Shown here piece by piece: positions 1 through 8,028 of a DNA stretch of 64,000 bases. Position 1 is the stretch's first letter; each line of letters begins with the position of its first letter. Source of the stretch: an uncultured Acidocella sp. (GTDB lineage Bacteria > Pseudomonadota > Alphaproteobacteria > Acetobacterales > Acetobacteraceae); the NCBI RefSeq assembly GCF_946222605.1, contig NZ_CAMIIE010000004.1, forward strand, positions 1-64,000, given 5' to 3'. Position numbers and translations under genes: made by a program. The notes under the pieces are model-generated. The model saw nothing but the letters and a program-made list of their open reading frames with translations, did not search any database and was not told where the DNA came from.

Positions 1-26
1 GGGTCGGGATTGCGGCGAGACATTCG

Positions 27-48
27 GGGGCGATGGCGCCATCGCCCC
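27..48. repeat. Perfect 22-bp palindrome
   Basis: Two 11-base halves, GGGGCGATGGC followed by GCCATCGCCCC, form a perfect inverted repeat with no spacer. It is followed by a smaller GGGTAAAACCC inverted repeat. No gene starts or ends in the first 232 bases, so this may be the 3' end hairpin of a gene lying to the left of the window, but there is no T-run to prove a terminator. Confidence 0.5.
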
Positions 49-65
49 GGGTAAAACCCCAGCCC

Positions 66-161
66 GAGAGCCTCATGCTTGAGGCTCTGGCTTTGGTATG
101 AGCGGGCAGTTTGAGGTGTTCATCCTGACGCTGGCGCATCAATCCAAACGCCTATTGCTCT
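66..161. repeat. Family 2 (TAGAGC) palindromic element, diverged copy a
   Basis: A first hairpin at 67-86 has arms GAGCCTCA and TGAGGCTC around TGCT. A second, imperfect hairpin at 101-161 is built around TGACGC-TGGC-GCATCA and ends in ATTGCTCTA. Both parts match modules seen at 14545-14642 beside mutM. This copy has mismatches in its outer stem, so it looks older or degraded. It lies downstream of the minus-strand TPR gene, behind copy b. Confidence 0.7.
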
Positions 162-176
162 AGATTTCGTTTTAGC

Positions 177-235
177 GAGCAATTTCATGTGTTTATTTTG
201 ACGCTGGCGCGTCAACCTAAACACATATTGCTCTA
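177..235. repeat. Family 2 (TAGAGC) palindromic element, copy b
   Basis: Nested inverted repeat: outer arms GAGCAAT / ATTGCTC, middle arms ATGTGTTTA / TAAACACAT, core TGACGC-TGGC-GCGTCA. Read on the minus strand it starts TAGAGCAATATGTG, and the first TAG (235-233) is the stop codon of the TPR lipoprotein gene. A transcript of that gene would end in a long hairpin, so a terminator or 3'-end stabiliser role is likely. No U-tract follows, so it is not a textbook intrinsic terminator. Confidence 0.8.
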
Positions 236-1504
236 ACGCAAAATCTCGGTGCCGGGTGCCAGTTCCGGCATCGCGCCGCTGGACGACATCAGCGGGGCAG
301 GGGCGTGCTTTTCTGGCCTGGCACGCGGCGCGGCACGGTGCGCCACCCGATGCGCCACCTGCTGATGATGCTCTGGCTTATGGACGGCTTTCGGTTTGGC
401 CGGGGCGGCGGGAGGTGTCACCGGCTCCGCCACCTCGGTCGCGGCTGGCTGGGCCCAGGGCAGGCTGCCGGCCGGGAAGCGGGCGACGGCCGGGGTGATG
501 ACCGGTGTTTCCGGCACGGCGGCGGGCGCCTGGGTGAGGAGCGGCGCCGGCAGGGCTGGCGGGGCGGGCCGAAGCGGGCGCGGCGCCGGCGCGGGGCTGG
601 GCGCGGGAACCGGCAGCGCCACGCTCCGCGGCACCGGCGCCTGCATTGCCACCGGCGCGGTCTGCGGCGCGGCGGGGGCCAGGGCGGCGGTCTGGTCAGC
701 CGGCGCCAGGCTGGCCTGGGCGGCAGGGGCGTTCAGCAATTGCTGATAGGCGGCAACCGCGCTCCGCGCTTGGTCCGGCGGGAGGTCATTGGCCAGCACC
801 TGACGCGCCTCATCGGCCCGGCCGCTGCCGACCAAAGCCAGCGCGTAATCGGCGCGGATTTTCGGGGTGGCGTTATCCGAGATCGCCAGCGGGCCTAGAT
901 ATTGCAACGCATCGGCGCTGTTGCCGGACAGCGCCAGCGCCATGCCGAGATTGACCTCGGTGGCGATGTTCCCGGGGGCGAGCAGCAGCGCCTGCTGCAG
1001 CGGCGCCACCGCCCCGGCGGCGTTGCCGCTGAGCGCGCGGGCCACGCCGAGATCGCTCTGCGCATCGGCGTTTTGCGGGTCGTCCGCCACCGCGGCGGCG
1101 AAGGCGCGCTCCGCCTCCGGCGCGTTGCGGCGGATCAGGCAGCGGCCGATCCCGGTCTGGGCTTCGGAGGAGCGCGGGTTCTGCCCCAGCGCCAGCCTGT
1201 AGGCGGCGATGGAATCCTCGCAGCGATCCATCGCGTAATAGGCCGCGCCCTCGTGATACAGCGCCTGCAGGTCGTGCGGGTTCTGCGCCAGGGTGGATTG
1301 CGCGATTTTCAGCGCCATCTGCGGATTGCCGCCGGCGATGGCGGCATCGGCGACGTTGAGCGTGTCATTGCCCGGGGCGAACTGGCTGGTCTGCTGCGGC
1401 GTCGCGCAGGCGCCAAGCATCAGGCAGGCCGCGCCGGCCAGGCCCAGGCGCAGCAAATTAGGGCGCCGTGGCGAGCAGCAACCAGTAGGCAGATTTCTGT
1501 GCAT
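233..1504 (-). CDS. TPR-repeat lipoprotein (TadD-like)
   Basis: A 423-residue protein with an N-terminal hydrophobic segment ending in a lipobox (LGAC, Cys33), about five tetratricopeptide repeats over residues 45-250, then a Pro/Ala-rich low-complexity tail ending in a His/Arg/Lys-rich stretch. TPR lipoproteins of this kind usually act as scaffolds for envelope or pilus assembly; the specific partner here is unknown. The ATG at 1504 overlaps the end of the upstream Sel1 gene by 47 bp. A TTG at 1456, one base after that gene's stop, would give a shorter, more normal lipoprotein signal (16 residues before the Cys), so the true start is uncertain. It is probably co-transcribed with the Sel1 gene. 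The stop codon is supplied by repeat copy b. Confidence 0.8.
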   Translation of the reverse strand: MHRNLPTGCCSPRRPNLLRLGLAGAACLMLGACATPQQTSQFAPGNDTLNVADAAIAGGNPQMALKIAQSTLAQNPHDLQALYHEGAAYYAMDRCEDSIAAYRLALGQNPRSSEAQTGIGRCLIRRNAPEAERAFAAAVADDPQNADAQSDLGVARALSGNAAGAVAPLQQALLLAPGNIATEVNLGMALALSGNSADALQYLGPLAISDNATPKIRADYALALVGSGRADEARQVLANDLPPDQARSAVAAYQQLLNAPAAQASLAPADQTAALAPAAPQTAPVAMQAPVPRSVALPVPAPSPAPAPRPLRPAPPALPAPLLTQAPAAVPETPVITPAVARFPAGSLPWAQPAATEVAEPVTPPAAPAKPKAVHKPEHHQQVAHRVAHRAAPRARPEKHAPAPLMSSSGAMPELAPGTEILR

Positions 1505-2408
1505 CGCGTTTCACTCCGCTCCCCGTCGAGAGAGCCTGGCTCAGGCTGAACTGGGCGGGCTTGTTGCCTTGCGCGGCGGCGCGCTGCCACCAATAGGCCG
1601 CCTTGCCCGGGTTGGCCGGCACCCCGGCGCCATAGGCATAGGCGTTGCCAAGCGCATCCTGGGCGTCGGCATTGTTGCGTTCGGCGGCTTTCTGCCACCA
1701 TTGCGCGGCCAGAACGTCGCTCTGCGGCACGCCATAGCCATGGGCGTAGTAATTGCCGAGATTGAACTGCGCCTTCACATTGCCCTGCTGCGCGGCGGCG
1801 GTGAAATATTGCGCCGCCTTGGTATAATCCTGCTTCACGCCCAGCCCGGCATTGTAATTATAGCCCAGGCTGTTCTGCGCCTCCGCATTGCCGGCATCGG
1901 CGGCCTTGGCGAACCATTCGCTGGCCTTGGCGTCGTCCTTGGGTACGCCGGTGCCGTTGGTGTAGGCGTTGCCGAGAGCCAGCGCCGCGTCGGGATTGCC
2001 CTGATCGGCGGCTTTGGCGAACCAGTAATCGGCGGCCTGGGCATCGGCGGGCACGCCGGTGCCGGTCTGGTACATCACCGCCAGGCGATATTGCGCATCC
2101 TCATTGCCCAGAGGTGCCGCGCGGCCATACCAGCTGGCGGCGGTGGCATAATCCTGCGGCACGCCATGGCCGGTATAATAGGCATCGCCCATCGCGGCCA
2201 GCGCGTCGGCGGAGCCGGCGGCGTTGGAGGGCGAGGCGTTCGGGTTCGGAGCCGGCGGCACGATGGCGGTGGCGTCCGGCGCAGGCTGCGGCGCGGCGGC
2301 AGGCTGCGGCGGGGCGGGCGGCTGGGCAGGGGGCAGCGCGCAGGCGGAGAGGCCGAAAAAGGCCAGGAATGCTGCGCTAGCCGGGATTGGTCTCGTCTTC
2401 GAACCCAT
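1458..2408 (-). CDS. Sel1-repeat lipoprotein
   Basis: 316 residues. Signal peptide with lipobox LSAC (Cys23), a Pro/Ala/Gln-rich linker to about residue 60, then roughly seven consecutive Sel1-like repeats (36-residue units with patterns such as A..W...AA..G...A...LG..Y..G.GV). Sel1 proteins serve as interaction scaffolds in stress and envelope pathways; no specific role can be read here. I chose ATG 2408 because GGAGAG lies 8 bases upstream; an in-frame ATG at 2432 has no such site. An open frame continues far upstream to 3506 but that part is antisense to dapB and not real. It is divergent from dapB and followed directly by the TPR lipoprotein gene, so the pair looks like one operon. Confidence 0.85.
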   Translation of the reverse strand: MGSKTRPIPASAAFLAFFGLSACALPPAQPPAPPQPAAAPQPAPDATAIVPPAPNPNASPSNAAGSADALAAMGDAYYTGHGVPQDYATAASWYGRAAPLGNEDAQYRLAVMYQTGTGVPADAQAADYWFAKAADQGNPDAALALGNAYTNGTGVPKDDAKASEWFAKAADAGNAEAQNSLGYNYNAGLGVKQDYTKAAQYFTAAAQQGNVKAQFNLGNYYAHGYGVPQSDVLAAQWWQKAAERNNADAQDALGNAYAYGAGVPANPGKAAYWWQRAAAQGNKPAQFSLSQALSTGSGVKRDAQKSAYWLLLATAP

Positions 2409-2564
2409 TCGTTGAAACTCTCCCGGCGTCATTCGTAAAAGCCTGAATTTAAGCGACAATGTTTGTTCTATCCGAAACCGCCAGCATTCGACAATCTTAG
2501 GGCGCAACAAATCTGCGTGTTTCCCGCGATTTTTATTTGGCCCGGAACCGGCTATGCAAACGCC

Positions 2565-3326
2565 ATGAGCATACGCATTGGTATCGCCGGTATTTCCGGC
2601 CGCATGGGGATTTATCTGGCGCAGGAAGCCGCCGCCGCCGCCACCCTCTCCGGCGGTACCAGCCGCTCCGGCATGGCCCCGCCGGGCGCCTCGCATTTCC
2701 CGGACATCACCGCGCTGGCGCGGGAGTCTGATGTGGTGATCGATTTCACCCATGCCAGCACGGTGCGGGAGCACGCCGCGGCCCTGGCGCAGACCGAGAC
2801 CCCCTGGGTGCTGGGCACCACCGGCTACGGCACGGCGGACGAGGCGGCGATCGCCGCGGCGGCGCGGACGATCCCGGTGATCGCATCCGCGAATTTCTGC
2901 ACCGGCGTCAATCTGCTGCTGCTGCTGGCCGAGAAGCTCGGCCACGCGCTGCCCGCCAGCCAGTATGACGCCGAGATTCTTGAGATGCATCACCGCCAGA
3001 AGGTGGATGCGCCCTCCGGCACCGCCCTGGCCATCGGCCATGCGGTGGCGGCCGGGCGCGGGGTGAAGCTGGCGGATGTCATCGTCTCCGGCCGCGATGG
3101 CCATACCGGCCCGCGCCAGGATGGCGAGATCGGCTTCGCGACCTTGCGCGGCGGCCAGATCATCGGCTCGCACACGCTGAGCTTCACCGCCGGGGATGAG
3201 CAGATCAGCCTCACCCACCATGCATTCGACCGCAAGGTCTTCGCCTCCGGCGCGGTGCGCGCCGCACTCTGGGTGCATGCACAGCCGGCAGGGCTGTATG
3301 GCATGAAGGATTTCTTGAAACTTTAG
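2565..3326 (+). CDS. dapB: 4-hydroxy-tetrahydrodipicolinate reductase
   Basis: 253 residues, normal family length. It reduces 4-hydroxy-tetrahydrodipicolinate with NAD(P)H in the diaminopimelate/lysine pathway (cytoplasm). The N-terminal dinucleotide-binding loop GISGRMG (about residues 9-15) replaces the usual GAxGRMG. The catalytic/substrate segment HHRQKVDAPSGTA lies at about 142-154. The start is set by similarity to the family; no strong ribosome-binding site precedes it. It stands alone on plus, divergent from the Sel1 lipoprotein, with lysA 53 kb away in the window. Confidence 0.96.
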   Translation: MSIRIGIAGISGRMGIYLAQEAAAAATLSGGTSRSGMAPPGASHFPDITALARESDVVIDFTHASTVREHAAALAQTETPWVLGTTGYGTADEAAIAAAARTIPVIASANFCTGVNLLLLLAEKLGHALPASQYDAEILEMHHRQKVDAPSGTALAIGHAVAAGRGVKLADVIVSGRDGHTGPRQDGEIGFATLRGGQIIGSHTLSFTAGDEQISLTHHAFDRKVFASGAVRAALWVHAQPAGLYGMKDFLKL

Positions 3327-3518
3327 ACAGTTTATCCAAAGGCCGGAATCTTCTCCGGCGCCTGGGATTTTCCAAAAATCCCGCCCGGTTTTCCCGCTTT
3401 TGCGAAAGCGCCGTGCCAATGCGGGCTTGGCGGGTGGGGCGATACGGCAAACGCGCCAAGCACAGGGGCGGCGTGGCATATTGACCCCAGCCCCCCGATG
3501 CGCCATCCGGACCGCGCC

Positions 3519-3560
3519 GTTGCCGACTGACCGGTCTGCAACACCAAGTCATACGGGGGT
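3519..3560 (+). promoter_or_regulatory. Candidate pseudoknot in the metK leader (possible riboswitch)
   Basis: Arms GTTGC (3519-3523) and GCAAC (3538-3542) enclose a 14-base loop. GACT in the loop (3525-3528) is complementary to AGTC at 3547-3550, just before the ribosome-binding G-tract (3555-3559) of metK. That is an H-type pseudoknot geometry overlapping the translation start, as in SAM-II and SAM/SAH riboswitches. The primary sequence does not match the consensus of those classes as I remember them, so this is a structural suggestion only. Confidence 0.3.
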
Positions 3561-3565
3561 TTTAC

Positions 3566-4753
<1,188 letters not shown>

Positions 4754-4816
4754 TAGAAGTTTCCAGGGAAAGAGTGGGGGCTTTTTGAAAAAGCCCCCAC
4801 ACCCCCAAAAACTTTT
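4754..4816. repeat. Family 1 (T5A5) palindromic element, copy A
   Basis: A central 27-base inverted repeat (4774-4800) has arms GTGGGGGCTTTTT and AAAAAGCCCCCAC around one G. The right end reads CCCCCAAAAACTTTT, matching the family's outer end; the left end (AGAAGTTTCC) is degraded. It sits just after the metK stop and 50 bases before the transporter gene, so it may limit read-through from metK. Confidence 0.8.
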
Positions 4817-4867
4817 GCGACTTTTGGCCTGGGGCGTTTGCCCTGGGCCGTTGCTTTTTGAGGCCCC

Positions 4868-5746
4868 ATGACCCCCGAAGACGCCCCGCCGGGCTGGCTG
4901 CGCGCCGCGCCTTTCCTGTTCCTGATGCTGTGGTCGGCCGGGTTTCCAGTCTCCAAGACCGGCATCCAGTACGCCGCCCCCTTCACCTTCCTGGTGGTGC
5001 GTTATGCGCTGGCGCTGGCGGTGCTGGTGCCGGTCGCGCTCTGGCTGCGCCCGGCGCTGCCCAAACAGCGCATCGCCCTGCTGCATGTCGCGGTGGTCGG
5101 GTTCTGCATCCAGACCATCTATTTCGGCATGTGCTACGCCGCCTTCGCGCGCGGCACCTCCGCCGGGGTGGTGGCGTTGGTGGTGTCGCTGCAGCCGCTG
5201 CTGGTCGGCGTGCTCGCCCCTTTGCTGGTGCGCGAGCGCATCGGCGCCAAAGGCTGGGCCGGGCTGGGGCTGGGCTTCTGCGGGGCCGCCATCACCATTC
5301 TCGGCTATGGCGAAACCGGGCATATTTCGCCGCTGGGCGTGATCTTCTCCATCGGCGCGCTGCTCGGCATGGTGGCGGCGACCCTCTATGAGAAGCGCTT
5401 TTCCACCGGCATGCACCCGGTGGCGGCGAATATCGTGCAATATGTGGTCGGGCTGGTCACCACCTTGCCCTTCGCGCTGCTGCATTTCAGCCTGCATCTC
5501 ACCACGCCGTTCATCGCCAGCATGGCCTATCTGGTCATCGGCAATTCGCTGATCGCGATCTCGCTTTATATCGCCATGCTGCGCTTTGGCGCCGCCTCGC
5601 AGGTTTCGGCCTTGTTCTATCTGGTGCCGCCGGTCTCCGGGCTGATGGCCTGGGGGCTGCTGGGCGAGGCGATGCCGGCCCTGGCCTGGGTGGGCATGGC
5701 GGTGGCGGGGCTTGGCGTGGCGCTCGTGCGCAGGCAAAGAGCCTGA
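4868..5746 (+). CDS. DMT-superfamily (EamA) transporter
   Basis: 292 residues with about ten hydrophobic segments arranged as two EamA repeats, each of five helices; the second repeat carries the typical ending of conserved Pro/Gly helices (LVPPVSGLMAWGLLGE). Members export metabolites or amino acids; the substrate cannot be told from sequence. The ATG lies just behind repeat copy A. The gene ends two bases before trmB, so the two are probably co-transcribed, though no functional link is evident. Confidence 0.88.
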   Translation: MTPEDAPPGWLRAAPFLFLMLWSAGFPVSKTGIQYAAPFTFLVVRYALALAVLVPVALWLRPALPKQRIALLHVAVVGFCIQTIYFGMCYAAFARGTSAGVVALVVSLQPLLVGVLAPLLVRERIGAKGWAGLGLGFCGAAITILGYGETGHISPLGVIFSIGALLGMVAATLYEKRFSTGMHPVAANIVQYVVGLVTTLPFALLHFSLHLTTPFIASMAYLVIGNSLIAISLYIAMLRFGAASQVSALFYLVPPVSGLMAWGLLGEAMPALAWVGMAVAGLGVALVRRQRA

Positions 5747-5748
5747 CC

Positions 5749-6417
5749 ATGACCGTCCTGAAACCCCAACCCGACCGGCTTTATGGCCGCGCCCACGGCA
5801 AGGCGCTGCGCCCCCGCCAGGAATGGCTGCTGGAAAATTTCCTGCCGCGAACCGCCTGGCCCGCCGTGCCCTTTTCCATCACCCCGCGCGAAATCTGGCT
5901 GGAAGTCGGTTTCGGCGGCGGCGAGCATGCCTATGAGCTGGCCCGCGCCAACCCGGATGTCGGCTATATCGCCGCCGAAGTGTTCGATAACGGCATCTGC
6001 TCGCTGCTCTCGCGCATCGCCCCGGATGGCGCCGGCGAGCCGACGCCGCTGCCCAATCTGCGGCTCTATACCGAGGATGCCCGCCCGCTGCTGCGCGGTT
6101 TCGAGGATGGCGCGCTCTCCAAGCTGTTCCTGATGTTCCCCGACCCCTGGCCGAAAGCCCGCCACGCCAAGCGCCGCTTCGTGCATCCGGACATGATCCC
6201 GCAAGCCGCCCGGGCGCTGCGCCAGGGTGGGGAATGGCGCATCGCCTCCGACGATCCAACCTATCAGGGCTGGACGGATGAGGTGCTGGCCGGGCAGGAT
6301 CTGTTCACGGTCAGCCGGGTGGATGTTCATCCCGATGGCTGGCCGCATACGCGCTACAAGGAAAAGGCCATCGCCGCGGGACGCAAGCCGGTCTACTGGT
6401 CCTTGATCAAACGTTAG
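5749..6417 (+). CDS. trmB: tRNA (guanine-N7-)-methyltransferase
   Basis: 222 residues, normal length. It methylates N7 of G46 in the variable loop of tRNA using S-adenosylmethionine. The SAM-binding motif LEVGFGGGEH is at residues 51-60, and the family signature FPDPWPKARH (about 128-137) is intact. It begins two bases after the transporter stop. The stop codon TAG (6415-6417) is the first part of a family 2 palindrome. Convergent with the OhrR-like gene. Confidence 0.96.
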   Translation: MTVLKPQPDRLYGRAHGKALRPRQEWLLENFLPRTAWPAVPFSITPREIWLEVGFGGGEHAYELARANPDVGYIAAEVFDNGICSLLSRIAPDGAGEPTPLPNLRLYTEDARPLLRGFEDGALSKLFLMFPDPWPKARHAKRRFVHPDMIPQAARALRQGGEWRIASDDPTYQGWTDEVLAGQDLFTVSRVDVHPDGWPHTRYKEKAIAAGRKPVYWSLIKR

Positions 6418-6465
6418 AGCGATATGTGTTTAGGTTGACGCGGTTGCGTCACCCTGAACGCGCTC
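6415..6465. repeat. Family 2 (TAGAGC) palindromic element, copy c
   Basis: Begins with the trmB stop TAG, then GAGCGATATGTGTT, the core TGACGC-GGTT-GCGTCA, and ends AACGCGCTC. Outer and core arms pair, with some mismatch between them. It lies between convergent genes trmB and the OhrR-like regulator and would form a hairpin in transcripts from either side. Confidence 0.75.
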
Positions 6466-6493
6466 TAACGCTTTGAGTGAGAGGCTGTTTCAT

Positions 6494-6541
6494 GGTTCAG
6501 CTTGATCGCTTCGCGATTCAATCTGAACCGATCAGGCTCTA
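6494..6541. repeat. Inverted repeat at the 3' end of the OhrR-like gene
   Basis: Arms GGTTCAG-TTGATCGC and GCGATTCAA-CTGAACC form a stem of about 15 pairs (6494-6529). On the minus strand the sequence preceding it reads TAGAGCC, where TAG (6541-6539) is the stop of the regulator, the same arrangement as in family 2 elements, although the stem itself is different. Confidence 0.6.
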
Positions 6542-7006
6542 ATCACTGCCGGCGGCTGTTTGCAGCCGCTTGGTCAGCGCCACGATCTGCGCGCGCAAGG
6601 CCCCCAGCTCCTCCAGGCTCATCCCGGTCGCCTGCAGAATGCAGGCGGGGACGTTTTGCGCCTTTTGCCGGAGCTTATCGCCGGCCGGGGTCAGCTTGAC
6701 CCGGACCACACGCTCATCCTTGGTATCGCGATGGCGTGAGAGCAGCCCATCCGCCTCCAGCCGCTTCAAAAGCGGGGTGAGGGTGCTGGATTCCAGCGAC
6801 AGGCGCTGGCTGAGCCGGCCGACCGTCTGGTCATCCTCCTCCCAGAGCAGCGTCATTGCCAGATATTGCGGGTAGGTGAGCCCCAGCGCCGCCAGCAGCG
6901 GCTTATAGGCGCGGCTGAAGGCGTGCTCCGCCGCGTAGATCGAGAAGCAGAGAAAATCGTCGAGCCGGGCGGTGAGGTCCGGTTGGTTTTGTCGTCCAGC
7001 ATCCAT
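6539..7006 (-). CDS. MarR-family organic-hydroperoxide-type repressor (OhrR-like)
   Basis: 155 residues from ATG 7006, chosen because GGAGA lies 8 bases upstream; a TTG at 7024 is possible but lacks a site. The winged-helix region spans about residues 50-120. The N-terminal segment DDFLCFSIYAAEHAF carries Cys20 in the position of the reactive cysteine of OhrR, which senses organic hydroperoxides. There is no second C-terminal Cys, suggesting the one-Cys type. It is divergent from a haloperoxidase-like hydrolase, with an operator-like palindrome overlapping that gene's -10 box, so it most likely represses that gene and possibly itself. No ohr gene is beside it. Confidence 0.8.
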   Translation of the reverse strand: MDAGRQNQPDLTARLDDFLCFSIYAAEHAFSRAYKPLLAALGLTYPQYLAMTLLWEEDDQTVGRLSQRLSLESSTLTPLLKRLEADGLLSRHRDTKDERVVRVKLTPAGDKLRQKAQNVPACILQATGMSLEELGALRAQIVALTKRLQTAAGSD

Positions 7007-7053
7007 GGCGGGATCTCCAAACAAAAAAGTTTTGCCGATTATATCGTGCGCGA

Positions 7054-7082
7054 TTGACTTATGAAATAGAGTACGATAAATA
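7054..7082 (+). promoter_or_regulatory. Sigma-70-type promoter of the haloperoxidase gene
   Basis: TTGACT (7054-7059), a spacer of exactly 17 bases, then TAAATA (7077-7082). Both hexamers are close to consensus and the start codon of the hydrolase is 44 bases further on. This AT-rich stretch stands out from its high-GC surroundings. Confidence 0.65.
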
Positions 7083-7097
7083 GTCGTTCACGATTTA
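7077..7097. promoter_or_regulatory. Candidate OhrR operator
   Basis: Imperfect palindrome TAAATAGT-CGTTC-ACGATTTA (arms TAAATxGT and ACxATTTA) overlapping the -10 box of the promoter at 7054-7082. A second palindrome, ATCGTGCGCGAT, is at 7043-7054, nearer the regulator. Overlap with the -10 box fits repression by the divergent MarR-type protein. Confidence 0.5.
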
Positions 7098-7126
7098 ATC
7101 GCCAACACAAAACTGGAGACTATCAA

Positions 7127-7948
7127 ATGAGTACGATCACCGCGAAAGACGGCACGCAGATTTTCTACAAGGATTGGGGCAAGGGGCAGCCGGTTGTGTT
7201 CAGCCATGGCTGGCCGCTGAGTGCGGATGCCTGGGATTCGCAGATGAATTTCCTCGGCGAGCGCGGCTACCGCGTGATTGCCCATGATCGCCGTGGCCAT
7301 GGCCGCTCCGAACAGACCTGGACCGGCAACGACATGGACACCTACGCCGACGATCTGGCGGCGCTGACCGCGGCGCTGGATTTGAAGGAGGCCATCCATG
7401 TCGGCCATTCCACCGGCGGTGGCGAGGTGGCGCGCTATATCGGCCGGCACGGCACCAAGCGCGTGGCCAAGGCGGTGCTGCTGGGGGCGGTGCCGCCGGT
7501 GATGCTGAAGGGCGCGGCCAATCCCGAAGGTGTGCCGATGGAGGTGTTTGACGGCATCCGCGCAGGGGTACGCCGCGACCGCTCGCAGTTCTTCAAGGAT
7601 CTGACCATCCCGTTCTACAACGCCAACCGCGAGGGGGCGCAGGTTTCCGAAGGCGTGCGCGAGGCCTTCTGGCTGGCCGGCATGCAAGGCGGGATCAAAG
7701 CGTTGCTCGATTGTATCAAGCAGTTTTCGGAGACGGATTTCACCGAGGATCTGAAGGCGATCGACGTGCCGACGCTGATTGCGCATGGGGATGACGACCA
7801 GATTGTGCCGATCGGCAATGCCGCGCTGCGCAGCGTGAATTTTGTCAAAGGCGCGGAGCTGAAGATTTATGCGGGCGGCAGCCATGGTCTGGCGCAGATC
7901 CAGGCGGACGCGTTCAACGAAGATTTGCTGAAGTTTATTCAGAAATAA
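7127..7948 (+). CDS. Alpha/beta hydrolase, cofactor-free haloperoxidase family
   Basis: 273 residues, the standard length for non-heme chloroperoxidase/perhydrolase enzymes. The nucleophile elbow is GHSTGGG with Ser95; the acid is in the GDDDQIVP segment (near 225) and the base His in GGSHGL (near 254). These enzymes act as esterases and form or break peracids; halogenation is a side reaction. GGAG sits 9 bases before the ATG. Control by the divergent peroxide-type repressor suggests a role in handling organic peroxides or peracids. The stop codon TAA lies inside the end of repeat copy B. Confidence 0.9.
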   Translation: MSTITAKDGTQIFYKDWGKGQPVVFSHGWPLSADAWDSQMNFLGERGYRVIAHDRRGHGRSEQTWTGNDMDTYADDLAALTAALDLKEAIHVGHSTGGGEVARYIGRHGTKRVAKAVLLGAVPPVMLKGAANPEGVPMEVFDGIRAGVRRDRSQFFKDLTIPFYNANREGAQVSEGVREAFWLAGMQGGIKALLDCIKQFSETDFTEDLKAIDVPTLIAHGDDDQIVPIGNAALRSVNFVKGAELKIYAGGSHGLAQIQADAFNEDLLKFIQK

Positions 7949-8020
7949 AAGTTTTTTGGTGCCGCTTTTTTTCAAAAAAGCGGCAAAACGTTTGGGGCGT
8001 TGGCAACGACGCCCCAACGC
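7946..8020. repeat. Family 1 (T5A5) palindromic element, copy B
   Basis: Starts TAAAAGTTTTTTGG, whose TAA is the stop of the hydrolase. Hairpin 1 (7961-7984): arms GCCGCTTTTTT and AAAAAAGCGGC. Hairpin 2 (7992-8017): arms TTGGGGCGT and ACGCCCCAA around an 8-base loop, a module also seen in copy H. It separates the hydrolase from the convergent ABC ATPase gene. Confidence 0.85.
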
Positions 8021-8028
8021 CCACGCCC

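Noticed and set aside
2409..3506. Upstream extension of the Sel1 reading frame to 3506
   Set aside because: It is antisense to dapB, lacks the repeat pattern and has no ribosome site; the frame is open only because the region is GC-rich.
3327..3565. Known SAM-II riboswitch in the metK leader
   Set aside because: The stem-loop geometry is similar but the conserved sequence blocks of SAM-II are not recognisable, so I list it only as an unnamed candidate.
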